From Rhizobium leguminosarum bv. viciae USDA 2370 (GTDB taxonomy: Bacteria; Pseudomonadota; Alphaproteobacteria; Rhizobiales; Rhizobiaceae), in contig NZ_MRDL01000025.1 in NCBI RefSeq assembly GCF_002008365.1, forward strand, positions 186,381-250,380: a stretch of 64,000 bases of DNA. The letters run 5' to 3'. The position numbers were made by a program, and so were the translations under genes. The notes below the pieces were generated by a model, which made no database searches, had not been told where the DNA came from, and saw only the letters and a list, made by a program, of their open reading frames with translations. Below, in pieces: positions 45,348 to 53,885 of the stretch; position 1 is the stretch's first letter, and each line of letters begins with the position of its first letter.

Positions 45348-45653
45348 CTATTTGTGTGGATTGTTCAGTTCAAAAGCAGCCTTTTGCACAGGCGAGGCTT
45401 CGTTCTGGTGAAGATTCTTCCAGTCCTCATAGGGCATGCCATAGACCATCTCGCGCGATTCGTCCCTGGTCACCGGGACACCTTCGGCCTCGGCGGCTTC
45501 GCGATACCAGTTCGACAGGCAGTTGCGGCAGAAGCCGGCCAGATTCATCAGATCGATGTTCTGAACGTCGCTGCGTTCGCGAAGATGTGCGACGAGGCGG
45601 CGGAAGGCGGCAGCTTCGAATTCGGTCTGTTGTTCCTTGCTGAGCGCGGTCAT
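45348..45653 (-). CDS. DUF1244 family protein
   Basis: The protein has 101 residues. The conserved segment is LVAHLRERSDVQNIDLMNLAGFCRNCLSNWYREAAEAEGVPVTRDESREMVYGMPYEDWKNLHQ, with two cysteines in CRNC. The family is common in alphaproteobacteria and of unknown function. It lies 15 bases downstream of the amidohydrolase-family gene stop, so the two are probably co-transcribed. Confidence 0.88.
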   Translation of the reverse strand: MTALSKEQQTEFEAAAFRRLVAHLRERSDVQNIDLMNLAGFCRNCLSNWYREAAEAEGVPVTRDESREMVYGMPYEDWKNLHQNEASPVQKAAFELNNPHK

Positions 45654-45668
45654 CTTGCTTCCTTTCGT

Positions 45669-46478
45669 TCAATAGGGGCCGGTGCGCGACAGGTGAACGT
45701 CATATCCGTGCAAGGCGGGATCGGCATTCATCGCCGCAAAGATCGGCACCAAGCGTTCGGCCCATGCCGATATGCCGGTCTCGTCTGCGATCAGATCCTG
45801 GCGCACCTCGAGCAGCGCATGCGGAATGCCGGTGATCATGCAGTGACGGTACATGGTATCGCCCTTCAGCGCGCCGTCATAGGGGTCGTTGTCGCCGACG
45901 GCGAGATCGGGATCGGCGCGCAGCATGTCGAGCAGCGGGCCGACGGCGCGATGGTCGCTATCCCAGAGCACGGCGGCGTGCCAGGGACGGGCAATACCTT
46001 TCCAGGCCGGCGTGAAGGAGTGCAGCGACAGCACCAGCGGCGCCCTGCCGGTGGCATTCGCCACTCTGTCGATCGTGGCGGCCACGGCGTCGTGATAGGG
46101 GCGATGGAAGGTTTCGATGCGGTAGTCCCATTCCTGCGGCGTGATCGGATGATTGCCTGATATGACGGCGCCGTCTGAAATTTTCATGATCAGCGTCGGA
46201 TCGTCTTCGCCGCGGTTCGGGTCGATCAGCAGGCGCGAAAAACCGCCGAGCACGGCGGGAACGCCGAGTTTTGCCGAAAGCTGCCGCGTCAGGCCCTCGA
46301 TACCGATGTCATAGGCAATGTGGCGGGCGAAGGCCGCGTCGGGCAGTCCGAGCCGGCCATATCGCGCGGGAAGGCGGTTCATCGCGTGATCTGCGAGGAT
46401 CACCATGCCTTTGTCATGTTTACCGGATAGGATTTCGAAAGATTGGAAGTCGTCCATCAGGGAATTGCCGTTCGTCAT
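45669..46478 (-). CDS. N-formylglutamate amidohydrolase family protein (second copy)
   Basis: The protein has 269 residues if started at the ATG at 46478; starts at 46523 (TTG) or 46457 are possible, none with a clear ribosome site. Motifs are GMVILADHAMNRLPARYGRLGLPDAAFARHIAYDIGIEGLTRQL, GGFSRLLIDPNRGEDDPTLIMKISDGAVISGN, LVLSLHSFTP and PHALLEVRQDLIADETG. It is a diverged paralogue of the 7505-8386 protein, with the same metal-site types in other surroundings. No hut gene is near. Members of this branch may act on other formyl or amide substrates. Confidence 0.8.
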   Translation of the reverse strand: MTNGNSLMDDFQSFEILSGKHDKGMVILADHAMNRLPARYGRLGLPDAAFARHIAYDIGIEGLTRQLSAKLGVPAVLGGFSRLLIDPNRGEDDPTLIMKISDGAVISGNHPITPQEWDYRIETFHRPYHDAVAATIDRVANATGRAPLVLSLHSFTPAWKGIARPWHAAVLWDSDHRAVGPLLDMLRADPDLAVGDNDPYDGALKGDTMYRHCMITGIPHALLEVRQDLIADETGISAWAERLVPIFAAMNADPALHGYDVHLSRTGPY

Positions 46479-46658
46479 TGCGCCGCCGGGCGCAGTGATC
46501 GCATGCGCCTGCGGCAGGTTCAAGCGCGGCAGGTGGGGAGAGGTTGCGCCCGACCCTCGACGGGTGGTTATGAAAGGAAATATAATCGATTAGCATTGCG
46601 TTGACTTTCGCTTGACGGCGGCGCAAGAAGACACGGATACGAATAACCGTGGAGCTAT

Positions 46659-47144
46659 TTGGGAGCCGTGTTGATCCAAGCCGCGCCAAGTTTCCTCACG
46701 CGGTCCGGACCGCTGGTCCGTCTCGCTCTGTTCGCTCTTGCAGCCGCCATGCCGTTTTTCATCGCAGACGCCGCACGCGCCGATTTTCGCGTCTGCAACG
46801 GAACACAGAATCTCGTCGGCGTCGCGATCGGATACCGGGCCAAGGATGGCTGGGTGACTGAGGGCTGGTGGCAGGTGCCGGCAACGACCTGCGCCACGCT
46901 GATCGAGGGAGAATTGCAGTCGCGCTATTACTACCTCTACGCAGAGGACGCCGCCCGGGGAGGACGATGGACGGGTGACGTGCAGATGTGCGTGGCGGAA
47001 AACGAATTCAAAATCACGGGTGTGCAGGACTGTTATGCCCGCGGTTACCAGAAGATGGGATTCAAGGAATATGATACGGGCCGCCAGGGTAGCTGGATGG
47101 TTCAGCTCTCCGACACCCCAGGGACGCAAGAAAGCCAGAATTGA
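46659..47144 (+). CDS. DUF1036 exported protein
   Basis: The protein has up to 161 residues. The true start is uncertain among TTG 46659, GTG 46668 and TTG 46671, all close to GGAG motifs. A signal peptide is present: VRLALFALAAAMPFFIADAARA. The mature part (DFRVCNGTQNLVGVAIGYRAKDGWVTEGWWQVPATTCATLIEGELQSRYYYLYAEDAARGG) is the DUF1036 domain, with conserved Cys and Trp. Its stop TGA shares its last base with the pyk start codon, so translation is likely coupled. The function is unknown. Confidence 0.85.
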   Translation: MGAVLIQAAPSFLTRSGPLVRLALFALAAAMPFFIADAARADFRVCNGTQNLVGVAIGYRAKDGWVTEGWWQVPATTCATLIEGELQSRYYYLYAEDAARGGRWTGDVQMCVAENEFKITGVQDCYARGYQKMGFKEYDTGRQGSWMVQLSDTPGTQESQN

Positions 47145-48583
47145 TGAAGCGTAATCGCAAAGTTAAAATCCTCGCCACCCTCGGGCCAGCCTCCTCCGAG
47201 GAATCGATGATCGAGAAGCTGCACCAGGCCGGTGCCGATGTCTTCCGCATCAATATGAGCCATGCGAGCCACGACCTGATGCGTACGCTTATCCAGCGCA
47301 TTCGCTCGGTCGAGGCGCGCTCCGGCCGGCCGATCGGCATTCTCGCCGACCTGCAGGGACCAAAACTGCGTGTCGGCAAGTTCGTCGACAGCAAGGTCGA
47401 CCTGAAGCCCGGCCAGACCTTCACGCTCGACAACAACGAAGCGCTCGGCGACCAGAACCGCGTCTATCTGCCGCACCCCGAGATCCTCGAGTCGGTCCAG
47501 CCCGGCCACCGTCTGCTGATCGATGACGGCAAGCTCGCCCTGCGCGCAGAAAAATGCGACGGCAAGAGCATCGTCACCACTGTTATTTCAGGCACGCGCA
47601 TCTCCGACCGCAAGGGCGTCAGCCTTCCCGATACGCTGCTCGGCGTCGGCGCATTGACGGATAAGGACCGCGCCGACCTCGATGCGGTGCTCGCCACCGA
47701 CGATGTCGACTGGGTGGCGCTTTCCTTCGTCCAGCGTCCCGACGACCTTGCCGAAGTGCGCAAGATCGCCCGTGGCCGTGTCGGCCTGATGTCGAAGATC
47801 GAAAAGCCGCAGGCTCTCGAGCGCATCGAGGAAATCATCGAGCTTTCCGACGCATTGATGGTCGCCCGCGGCGATCTCGGCGTCGAAATGCCGCTGGAAT
47901 CGGTTCCCGGCATCCAGAAGCAGCTGATCCGTGCCTGCCGCCGTTCGGGCAAGCCGGTGGTCGTCGCCACGCAGATGCTGGAATCGATGATCTCAGCGCC
48001 AGTGCCGACACGTGCCGAAGTTTCCGACGTCGCGACCGCCGTCTTCGAAGGTGCGGATGCCGTCATGCTCTCGGCCGAGTCGGCCTCGGGCGACTATCCC
48101 GTCGAAGCTGTCGCGACGATGGCGTCGATTGCCACTGCCATCGAGCGCGAGCCGCATTATCCCGGCATCATCTATGCCCAGCGTGCCCAGCCGGAAGCGA
48201 CCGGTGCCGATGCAATCTCGCTTGCTGCCCGTCAGATCGCCGAGACGCTGAAGCTGTCGGCGATCGTCTGTTACACCTCGTCGGGTACGACGGGCCTTCG
48301 CGCCTCGCGTGAGCGTCCGCAGGTGCCGATCCTGGCGCTGTCGCCGATCATCAAGACGGCACGCCGCCTTGCCGTCGTCTGGGGCCTGCATTGCGTCGTC
48401 ACCCATGACGCGACCGATCTCGACGACATGGTCAATCGCGCCTGCCGCATCGTCGCGGACGAAGGCTTCGGCAAGCCGGGCGATCGCATCATCATCTCGG
48501 CCGGCGTGCCGCTCGGCACGCCCGGTGCCACCAATATGATCCGCATTGCCTATATCGGCTCCGACGGCCAGAGCGGCGTCTGA
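47144..48583 (+). CDS. pyk: Pyruvate kinase
   Basis: The protein has 479 residues. The order of motifs is complete: KILATLGPASS at the start, VFRINMSHASHD for the substrate region, IGILADLQGPKLRVG, GLMSKIEKPQALERIEEI with the catalytic lysine, VARGDLGVEMPLESVPGIQKQLI for metal binding, and VATQMLESM near 290. The C-terminal effector domain ends with GTPGATNMIRI. It makes pyruvate and ATP from phosphoenolpyruvate and ADP. It follows the DUF1036 gene with a one-base overlap and ends at a strong terminator. Confidence 0.96.
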   Translation: MKRNRKVKILATLGPASSEESMIEKLHQAGADVFRINMSHASHDLMRTLIQRIRSVEARSGRPIGILADLQGPKLRVGKFVDSKVDLKPGQTFTLDNNEALGDQNRVYLPHPEILESVQPGHRLLIDDGKLALRAEKCDGKSIVTTVISGTRISDRKGVSLPDTLLGVGALTDKDRADLDAVLATDDVDWVALSFVQRPDDLAEVRKIARGRVGLMSKIEKPQALERIEEIIELSDALMVARGDLGVEMPLESVPGIQKQLIRACRRSGKPVVVATQMLESMISAPVPTRAEVSDVATAVFEGADAVMLSAESASGDYPVEAVATMASIATAIEREPHYPGIIYAQRAQPEATGADAISLAARQIAETLKLSAIVCYTSSGTTGLRASRERPQVPILALSPIIKTARRLAVVWGLHCVVTHDATDLDDMVNRACRIVADEGFGKPGDRIIISAGVPLGTPGATNMIRIAYIGSDGQSGV

Positions 48584-48605
48584 GCGAATCGCATGCCTTC
48601 GAAAG

Positions 48606-48634
48606 CCCGCTGCCTGAAGAGGCGGCGGGTTTTT
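48606..48634 (+). terminator. Intrinsic terminator of pyk
   Basis: CCCGCTGCC pairs with GGCGGCGGG (one G-T pair) around a six-base loop, followed by TTTTT. Confidence 0.85.
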
Positions 48635-48722
48635 CGTTGACGGACCCGGCATTGCCAAGCTTGGCGGCGCATGCAAGTTTCGGTCCCTGGAGCAGGACAT
48701 GCTCTGGGTTCGGAGGAGCATC

Positions 48723-49358
48723 ATGGATATCGTCACGCTTCTGGCTTTTGCAGCCGTTTCCTTTGTCGGCATCGCGACGCCGGGGCCAACGGTGCTGCTT
48801 GCGCTGACCAATGGTTCTCGGCATGGCCTGCGCCGCGCAGTTGCCGGCATGATCGGCGCGGTGCTGTCCGATTTCGTGCTGATCGGCGCCGTCGCGATCG
48901 GGCTCGGTGCGCTGCTCGCTGCGTCGGAATTCTGGTTCTCGATGCTGAAATGGGCAGGTGCCGCCTATCTCGCCTTTCTCGGCATCATGCTGCTGCGTTC
49001 GAAGGGCACGATCGATGCGGCGTTGAAGTCCGGAGCGCCTGCGGGCGCGACTTCGCCCTTCTCGATCGGGCTGAAGAGTTTCATGGTCGCGGCGACCAAT
49101 CCGAAGGGCTACCTGTTCTTCTCGGCCTTCCTGCCGCAGTTCATCGACCCGAGCCTGCCGCAGGCAACGCAATATGCGCTGCTTGCGCTGGTCTTTGCCG
49201 TGCTCGATTTCCTCATCATGTTCGGCTACGCCTTCTTCGGTTCGCAGGCGGTACGGTTCCTCAAGACCTCAGGCGCCATGTGGCTGGAGCGGGCCTGCGG
49301 TGGCGCGCTACTGGCGCTTGCCGGCTCGCTGGCATTGTATCGCCGGGCAACCGTCTGA
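48723..49358 (+). CDS. LysE/RhtB family amino-acid exporter
   Basis: The protein has 211 residues, started at the ATG at 48723 after GGAGGA. Six membrane segments are visible, and the first carries the family signature FVGIATPGPTVLLALTNGSRHGLRRAVAGMIGA. FSIGLKSFMVAATNPKGYLFFSAFLPQFIDP in the middle is the second signature, with the conserved NPK. It exports homoserine, threonine, lysine or similar small metabolites from the cytoplasm; the substrate cannot be predicted. Confidence 0.9.
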   Translation: MDIVTLLAFAAVSFVGIATPGPTVLLALTNGSRHGLRRAVAGMIGAVLSDFVLIGAVAIGLGALLAASEFWFSMLKWAGAAYLAFLGIMLLRSKGTIDAALKSGAPAGATSPFSIGLKSFMVAATNPKGYLFFSAFLPQFIDPSLPQATQYALLALVFAVLDFLIMFGYAFFGSQAVRFLKTSGAMWLERACGGALLALAGSLALYRRATV

Positions 49359-49360
49359 GT

Positions 49361-49918
49361 TCAGGGTCGAGCCAGGGATAGGTGGCCGACGCGATAGGCC
49401 TGTGTGTGCTCGCCGATCTCGGGAATTTCTCGCCACAGTCTGAAGCGCACCCGCGTCCAGGTCGTCGGTTCGAAGCCGGTGACGGAGGCGAGCGCGTCGC
49501 CTGTCGCGATGTCGGCACCAGCCTGCGCGCTTTCGGCGCGGCGGATATCGGCGAGCGGCGCATATGGCTCTGTCTGCAGGACATCGCGCGTGGCGAACTT
49601 GGCTGAGGCGATATCAGCTGAGATTTCTGCCTGCCAGACGATCCAGGTCCTCACCTGTGGCCACCCGAAGGCGCTGGTGAGAGCCTCGAAACCTGGGCCG
49701 CAGAGGAAGTCGCTTGCTCCTTCCGGCCTCTGCCAGAGATAGAAGGGCGCATAGAGATTGTCGTGGCTGCCGAACTCTCCCTTGCGGGCGCTGAGATAGG
49801 CTTTGAAACCGAGATTGGGAAAGCCGTCGAGCAACGGACCCTTGTCGCGGATGCGGCGGTCGATGATCGACATGTCGTAATCGGCGGGCAGAGTGAAGCT
49901 GTACTGCATGGTGATCAT
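49361..49918 (-). CDS. DUF4865 family protein
   Basis: The protein has 185 residues from the ATG at 49918, which overlaps the cupin gene stop as ATGA. Typical family stretches are MQYSFTLPADYDMSIIDRRIRDKGPLLDGFPNLGFKAYLSARKGE, LYAPFYLWQRPEGASDFLCGPGFEALTSAFGWPQVRTWIVW and the C-terminal half with TWTRVRFRLWREIPEIG. The function is unknown. It is the last gene of the tautomerase-cupin-DUF4865 operon. Confidence 0.85.
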   Translation of the reverse strand: MITMQYSFTLPADYDMSIIDRRIRDKGPLLDGFPNLGFKAYLSARKGEFGSHDNLYAPFYLWQRPEGASDFLCGPGFEALTSAFGWPQVRTWIVWQAEISADIASAKFATRDVLQTEPYAPLADIRRAESAQAGADIATGDALASVTGFEPTTWTRVRFRLWREIPEIGEHTQAYRVGHLSLARP

Positions 49919-50319
49919 GACTGTCCCTCCACCGGTTGCAGCCATTCGACGATGCTGCCGTTTTCCGTCGGCTGGACGCTGATATAGCTGAAGGGGCTGT
50001 CATCGGCTGCGCCATGCCAGTGACGCTCACCGGGCGCAAACCAGACGGCATCGCCGGCGCGCAATGCTTCGATCGGGCCGCCGTCATTCTGCGCCAACCC
50101 ATGGCCCGAAAGCACATAGAGCAACTGGCCTCTGGGATGCGTGTGCCAGCGGGTGATGGTGCCGGGATCGAGCGCGGCGCGCATTGCGGTGTTCTCGCCA
50201 TCGGCGCTGCCTTCGAGCAGCATCTCGACCCAGAAGGGCGCAGTCGCGACGCCCTCCGGCGAGCGGATTGCCTTGCCGGGGCGCCTGATGGTCATGGTCT
50301 TCGGGTTCGAAGCGCTCAT
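49915..50319 (-). CDS. Cupin-domain protein
   Basis: The protein has 134 residues. GTITRWHTHPRGQLLYVLSGHGLAQ (near residues 53-77) is cupin motif 1 with its two histidines and, after GEDAVWF-like AGDAVWFAPGERHWHG, motif 2 with two further histidines; a metal ion is likely. The fold could be a dioxygenase, isomerase or just a small-molecule binder. It overlaps both neighbours by four bases (ATGA at each end). Confidence 0.87.
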   Translation of the reverse strand: MSASNPKTMTIRRPGKAIRSPEGVATAPFWVEMLLEGSADGENTAMRAALDPGTITRWHTHPRGQLLYVLSGHGLAQNDGGPIEALRAGDAVWFAPGERHWHGAADDSPFSYISVQPTENGSIVEWLQPVEGQS

Positions 50320-50735
50320 TGCCGGCCTCCAGCCACACGAAGCCGCCAGTCTGGGTCGGTCATCTGGGCAATGCCGTCGCCGAAGGACCAGTCTTCCGGC
50401 GCGCTGGTGCTGATGACGATCATCACATCCTCAGGCCGGAGGCCCGGCGATTGCGCCAGGAGATCGGCGAGCCGCCGATAGAGCGCCGCCTTCATCTCGC
50501 CGGTGCGAGGCCTGCCGATCGTGATCGAGATATAGACGAAGTCGTCCGAGCGCGGGCCGGCGAGATAGCTGCGATCGAAGATCAGCTCGTTCTCGTCATG
50601 CTGGTAGATGGTCTGGAAGCGGTCGTTTTCGGGCACGTCGAAGGTCTCGACCAAGGCGCGCTGGATGTTGTCGGCCAGCGCCATGAGGTAGTCCGGCGAC
50701 TTGCCTCTGCGAAGGGAAATGCGAACGAAGGGCAT
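50316..50735 (-). CDS. Tautomerase family protein
   Basis: The protein has 139 residues from the ATG at 50735; a start four codons upstream is possible. The mature N-terminal residue would be Pro (MPFVRISLRRGKSPDYLMALADNIQRALVETFDVPENDRFQTIYQHD), the catalytic base of 4-oxalocrotonate tautomerase-like enzymes. FVYISITIGRPRTGEMKAALYRRLADLLA continues the beta-alpha repeat. It is the first gene of the operon divergent from a LysR gene. Confidence 0.88.
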   Translation of the reverse strand: MPFVRISLRRGKSPDYLMALADNIQRALVETFDVPENDRFQTIYQHDENELIFDRSYLAGPRSDDFVYISITIGRPRTGEMKAALYRRLADLLAQSPGLRPEDVMIVISTSAPEDWSFGDGIAQMTDPDWRLRVAGGRQ

Positions 50736-50746
50736 CGGGATCTCCA

Positions 50747-50783
50747 TGGTTCAGGTCGTCCGTCGACCTTGACAGCTGAACCA
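50747..50783. promoter_or_regulatory. Inverted repeat in the LysR-tautomerase gap
   Basis: TGGTTCAG (50747-50754) and CTGAACCA (50776-50783) are exact inverted copies 21 bases apart. They sit just upstream of the tautomerase start and suit an operator for the divergent LysR protein. Confidence 0.5.
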
Positions 50784-50852
50784 TCGCACGGCACGATGAT
50801 GCCGAAAATAAGAATTTTATGGACTGATGATCCTGAAAAATGGGATTATGCA

Positions 50853-51749
50853 ATGCGACGGACGATCTTCGATCTCGATGTGCTTCGAACCTTTTCGACC
50901 GGCATGGAACTCGGCAATTTCGCCAAGGCGGCCGAGCGGCTCGGGCGTTCGACCTCGGCAGTGAGTGCGCAGCTGAAGAGGCTGGAGGAACAGGCGGGCA
51001 CGCCGATCTTCCGCAAGGTGGGTCGCGGGCTGGCGCTGACCGATGCCGGCGAGACGATGCTCGGTTATGCCAGGCGGCTGCTGGAGCTCAACGACGAGGC
51101 GGCTGCGGCCGTGCACAGCGTCGAGCTGGAAGGCTGGGTGCGGCTCGGCCTGCAGGAGGATTTCGGTGAGACCCTGCTGCCTGATGTGCTCGGCCGCTTT
51201 GCGCGCGCCCATCCGAAGGTCCGGATCGAAGCGCGGGTGGTGCGCAATGCCGAACTGCTCGAGCGCGTCACATCAGGCAAGCTCGATCTGGCGCTCGCCT
51301 GGAGCGATGGCACGCTGACGGCGCATTGCGAGCGGATCGGCGAAGTGCCGATGCGCTGGATCGGGCCTGCCGAGGGCCAGCCCGGCTGGCAAGCCGCAAG
51401 CGGCGAGCCGATGCCGCTTGCCTCGCTGGAGGCACCGTGCCTGTTGCGCAGTGCAGCGACCAAGGCGCTTGATGAGGCCGGCATCTCCTGGCGGCTCGCC
51501 TTCGTCAGTCCCAGTCTCGGCGGTCTCTGGGCCGCGACTGCGGCAGGCCTCGGTCTCACCATCCGCACGCCGATCGGCCTGCCGGCGAAGGTCCGCCCAT
51601 TGGCGCCGGAGACGATCGGTCTGCCTGATTTGCCGACACTCGGCCTGGTCCTGCATCGGGCGGAAGCCGAACCGCAGCCGGCTGCGGCCCGGCTCGCCGA
51701 GCTCGTGCTTCAGTCGGTGCATGCCGCGCTGCGCGAGGTGTTGGCCTGA
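50853..51749 (+). CDS. LysR family transcriptional regulator
   Basis: The protein has 298 residues from the ATG at 50853. The DNA-binding domain is FDLDVLRTFSTGMELGNFAKAAERLGRSTSAVSAQLKRLEEQAGTPIFRKVGRGLALTDAGETMLGYA. The effector part begins EGWVRLGLQEDFGETLLPDVLGRFARAHPKVRIEAR. It is divergent from the tautomerase-cupin-DUF4865 operon, separated by about 117 bases that hold an inverted repeat, and probably controls it. The inducer is unknown. Confidence 0.88.
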   Translation: MRRTIFDLDVLRTFSTGMELGNFAKAAERLGRSTSAVSAQLKRLEEQAGTPIFRKVGRGLALTDAGETMLGYARRLLELNDEAAAAVHSVELEGWVRLGLQEDFGETLLPDVLGRFARAHPKVRIEARVVRNAELLERVTSGKLDLALAWSDGTLTAHCERIGEVPMRWIGPAEGQPGWQAASGEPMPLASLEAPCLLRSAATKALDEAGISWRLAFVSPSLGGLWAATAAGLGLTIRTPIGLPAKVRPLAPETIGLPDLPTLGLVLHRAEAEPQPAAARLAELVLQSVHAALREVLA

Positions 51750-51797
51750 CATCTCCGCATTGACCCCTCGGGCGCAAGCCTGTAGCCTCGAACCGCT

Positions 51798-51903
51798 ATG
51801 AAGACGTTCACCCTCAATATCGCTTCGGTCTTCTTCTTGAGCCTCTAAGGCTCTGCCTTCGGGCATCAGAAGATGCGGCCGCTGACCAGCCTTCGTGGCT
51901 GGT
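51798..51903 (+). promoter_or_regulatory. Structured leader with a 16-codon reading frame upstream of the PhyH gene
   Basis: The interval 51750-51978 holds no large gene. An ATG at 51798 opens 16 codons (MKTFTLNIASVFFLSL) ending in TAA at 51846. The stop codon sits in the loop of a GAGCC/GGCTC hairpin (51839-51853). GCC-TTCG-GGC (51855-51864) and ACCAGCC-TTCGT-GGCTGGT (51885-51903) follow. This order, a short translated frame running into alternative hairpins, resembles an attenuator or a translation-coupled leader. No strong ribosome site is visible before the ATG. Confidence 0.35.
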
Positions 51904-51978
51904 GCGTTGCCGTGGATGTAACCACCCTGCGTCTGGCCAAGGAAAGAGCCGGCAGGTTTGGCGATAGAGAGATATTTC

Positions 51979-52785
51979 ATGACATCAGATATTTACCCGC
52001 CGGCACTGAGTGCTGCGCAGATCGAGCGATTCATCGAGGACGGTTTCGTCAGGATCGACGACGCTTTTCCCCCCGCATTGGCCGAGGAAGCCCGTGCCAT
52101 CATGTGGCGTGACATTCCCTTCGCCGCGGATGATCCAAGGACGTGGGCGCAGCCCGTCGTGCGACTTGCCGGCTATGGCGGCGGACCTTTCGAGAAAGCC
52201 GTCAACACGCCGGTATTGCATTCGGCCTTCGACCAGCTCGTCGGCACCGGTCGCTGGGAGCCGCGCAATGGACTTGGCAGTTTTCCGGTGCGCTTCCCCC
52301 ATCCCGATGATCCCGGTGATGCCGGCTGGCATGTCGACCTCAGCTTTCCCGGCGAGGGTTCCGATCCGAACGAGCAGCGGGATTTTTCTGCCTGGCGGGT
52401 GAACATCACCTCGCGCGGGCGGGCGTTGCTGATGCTTTTCCTGTTCTCGGATGTCGGAGAGGAGGACGCGCCGACCCGCATCCGCGTCGGTTCGCACAAG
52501 GATATCGCACGCCTCCTGGCACCAGCGGGCGAGGCGGGAATGGCGTACCTCTGGCTGGAGCATGTGGGGGAGGACCGGCCGCTGGCGTTAGCGACGGGCC
52601 CGGCTGGCACGGTCTATCTGTGCCATCCGTTCCTCATCCATGCAGCGCAGATGCATCGCGGCAGGCAGCCGCGCTTCATGGCGCAGCCCGGCCTTGCGCC
52701 TTCTGAACCTCTCCGGCTCGAACGGGAGGACGGCGCCTATTCGCCGATCGAGATCGCGATCCGCCGGGCGCTTCAGCAACAGTAG
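51979..52785 (+). CDS. Phytanoyl-CoA dioxygenase (PhyH) family protein
   Basis: The protein has 268 residues from the ATG at 51979, with AGAGAG upstream. The Fe(II) ligands are the H and D of WHVDLSFPG near residue 115 and the H in HPFLIHAAQMHRGRQPRFM near 220; the following R binds 2-oxoglutarate. The family hydroxylates small molecules or fatty-acyl chains. The real substrate cannot be read from the sequence. It is downstream of the structured leader at 51798-51903. Confidence 0.85.
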   Translation: MTSDIYPPALSAAQIERFIEDGFVRIDDAFPPALAEEARAIMWRDIPFAADDPRTWAQPVVRLAGYGGGPFEKAVNTPVLHSAFDQLVGTGRWEPRNGLGSFPVRFPHPDDPGDAGWHVDLSFPGEGSDPNEQRDFSAWRVNITSRGRALLMLFLFSDVGEEDAPTRIRVGSHKDIARLLAPAGEAGMAYLWLEHVGEDRPLALATGPAGTVYLCHPFLIHAAQMHRGRQPRFMAQPGLAPSEPLRLEREDGAYSPIEIAIRRALQQQ

Positions 52786-52796
52786 CGAGGACAGAA

Positions 52797-52825
52797 AGCA
52801 CCCAGCCCGTCGCAGGCTGGGTGCT
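52797..52825. terminator. Hairpin between convergent PhyH and GlxA-type genes
   Basis: AGCACCCAGCC pairs exactly with GGCTGGGTGCT around a seven-base loop. There is no T-run, but the position between convergent genes suggests a terminator; its last base is the last base of the regulator's stop codon. Confidence 0.55.
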
Positions 52826-53769
52826 CACATCTGCAGTTCCTGCTGGGCGTTGCGGCGTATTGCCTGCGGCGGCTGGCCAAAGGCGCGCAGGAAAGCGCGG
52901 CGCATACGCTCACGGTCGGCAAAGCCGGTCTCGTCGGCGACGACGTCAATCGGATGGCGACTCTGCTCCATCATCAGCCGGGCGGCTTCGAGCCTGAGAT
53001 TTTCCACGGCCTTGGCCGGTGACTGCCCGGTTTCGGCGCGGAAAGCTCGGCTGAATTGGCGGGGGCTGAGATGGGCGGCTTCCGCCAGTTCTTCGACCGA
53101 AAGCTGCGATTTCAGATTGCCGCGGGCAAAGTCGAGCGCCTTCTGGATGCGGTCTGATTTCGGTTCCAGCTCCAGCAGCGCGGAAAATTGCGACTGGCCG
53201 CCGGAACGGCGGTGATAGACGACAAGCATTCGGGCCACGGCGCGGGCGACTTCAATGCCGTGGTCTTTCTCGACCACGGCGAGTGCCAGATCGATCCCGG
53301 CCGTCATGCCAGCCGATGTCCAGACCGAACCGTCGATGATGAAGATGCGATCCTCTTCCACCTTGATCTTTGGGTAACGCGCCTTCATTTCGCGGGCGAG
53401 ATACCAATGCGTCGTCGCGCGCCGGCCGTCGAGAATGCCTGCTTCGGCGAGGAAGAAGGTGCCGGTGCAAATCGAAGCGATGCGGCGAGAGGCGCCAAGA
53501 GCCGCGCGAATGAAGCCGCTTTCGCCGGGACTTGGCAACGCAATGCCGGGTGCGCCGGTGACAATCAGCGTATCGAATCCGGGATCGCCGAAGGGCTCGG
53601 TCTCGATCGTCATGCCGAGCGAGGTGCGCAGCGAACCCCCGGCTTCCGAGAGGTAGCGGATGTCGTAGACCTTCTCGCGGAAATGCAGATTGGTGAATTC
53701 GAAGGCCGACACGGCCGCCAGGCCCATGATCTGGAAGCCGGGATAGAGCAGGAAAGCGATGGTCTGCAT
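52825..53769 (-). CDS. GlxA-type AraC family transcriptional regulator with DJ-1/PfpI domain
   Basis: The protein has 314 residues. The N-terminal domain (about 1-185) is the DJ-1/PfpI fold (IAFLLYPGFQIMGLAAVSAFEFTN, IVTGAPG, RIASICTGTFFLAEAGILDGRRATTHW) with the Cys of the ICTG elbow. The C-terminal domain (about 210-310) is a double helix-turn-helix of the AraC family (LSVEELAEAAHLSPRQFSRAFRAETGQSPAKAVENLRLEAARLMM). Known relatives sense amino-acid or carnitine-related compounds. It is divergent from the short-chain dehydrogenase gene at 53886, likely its target. Confidence 0.9.
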   Translation of the reverse strand: MQTIAFLLYPGFQIMGLAAVSAFEFTNLHFREKVYDIRYLSEAGGSLRTSLGMTIETEPFGDPGFDTLIVTGAPGIALPSPGESGFIRAALGASRRIASICTGTFFLAEAGILDGRRATTHWYLAREMKARYPKIKVEEDRIFIIDGSVWTSAGMTAGIDLALAVVEKDHGIEVARAVARMLVVYHRRSGGQSQFSALLELEPKSDRIQKALDFARGNLKSQLSVEELAEAAHLSPRQFSRAFRAETGQSPAKAVENLRLEAARLMMEQSRHPIDVVADETGFADRERMRRAFLRAFGQPPQAIRRNAQQELQM

Positions 53770-53885
53770 GGCGAAGCTCCTATGTCCTAAAAGGTGGTGT
53801 ATATGACATTCAGGACGCTGACAATCCGGAGTATGACTCTCCTCAGGCGCAGGGCAGACGCCGGCGCAATTGAAGGAGATGGATC

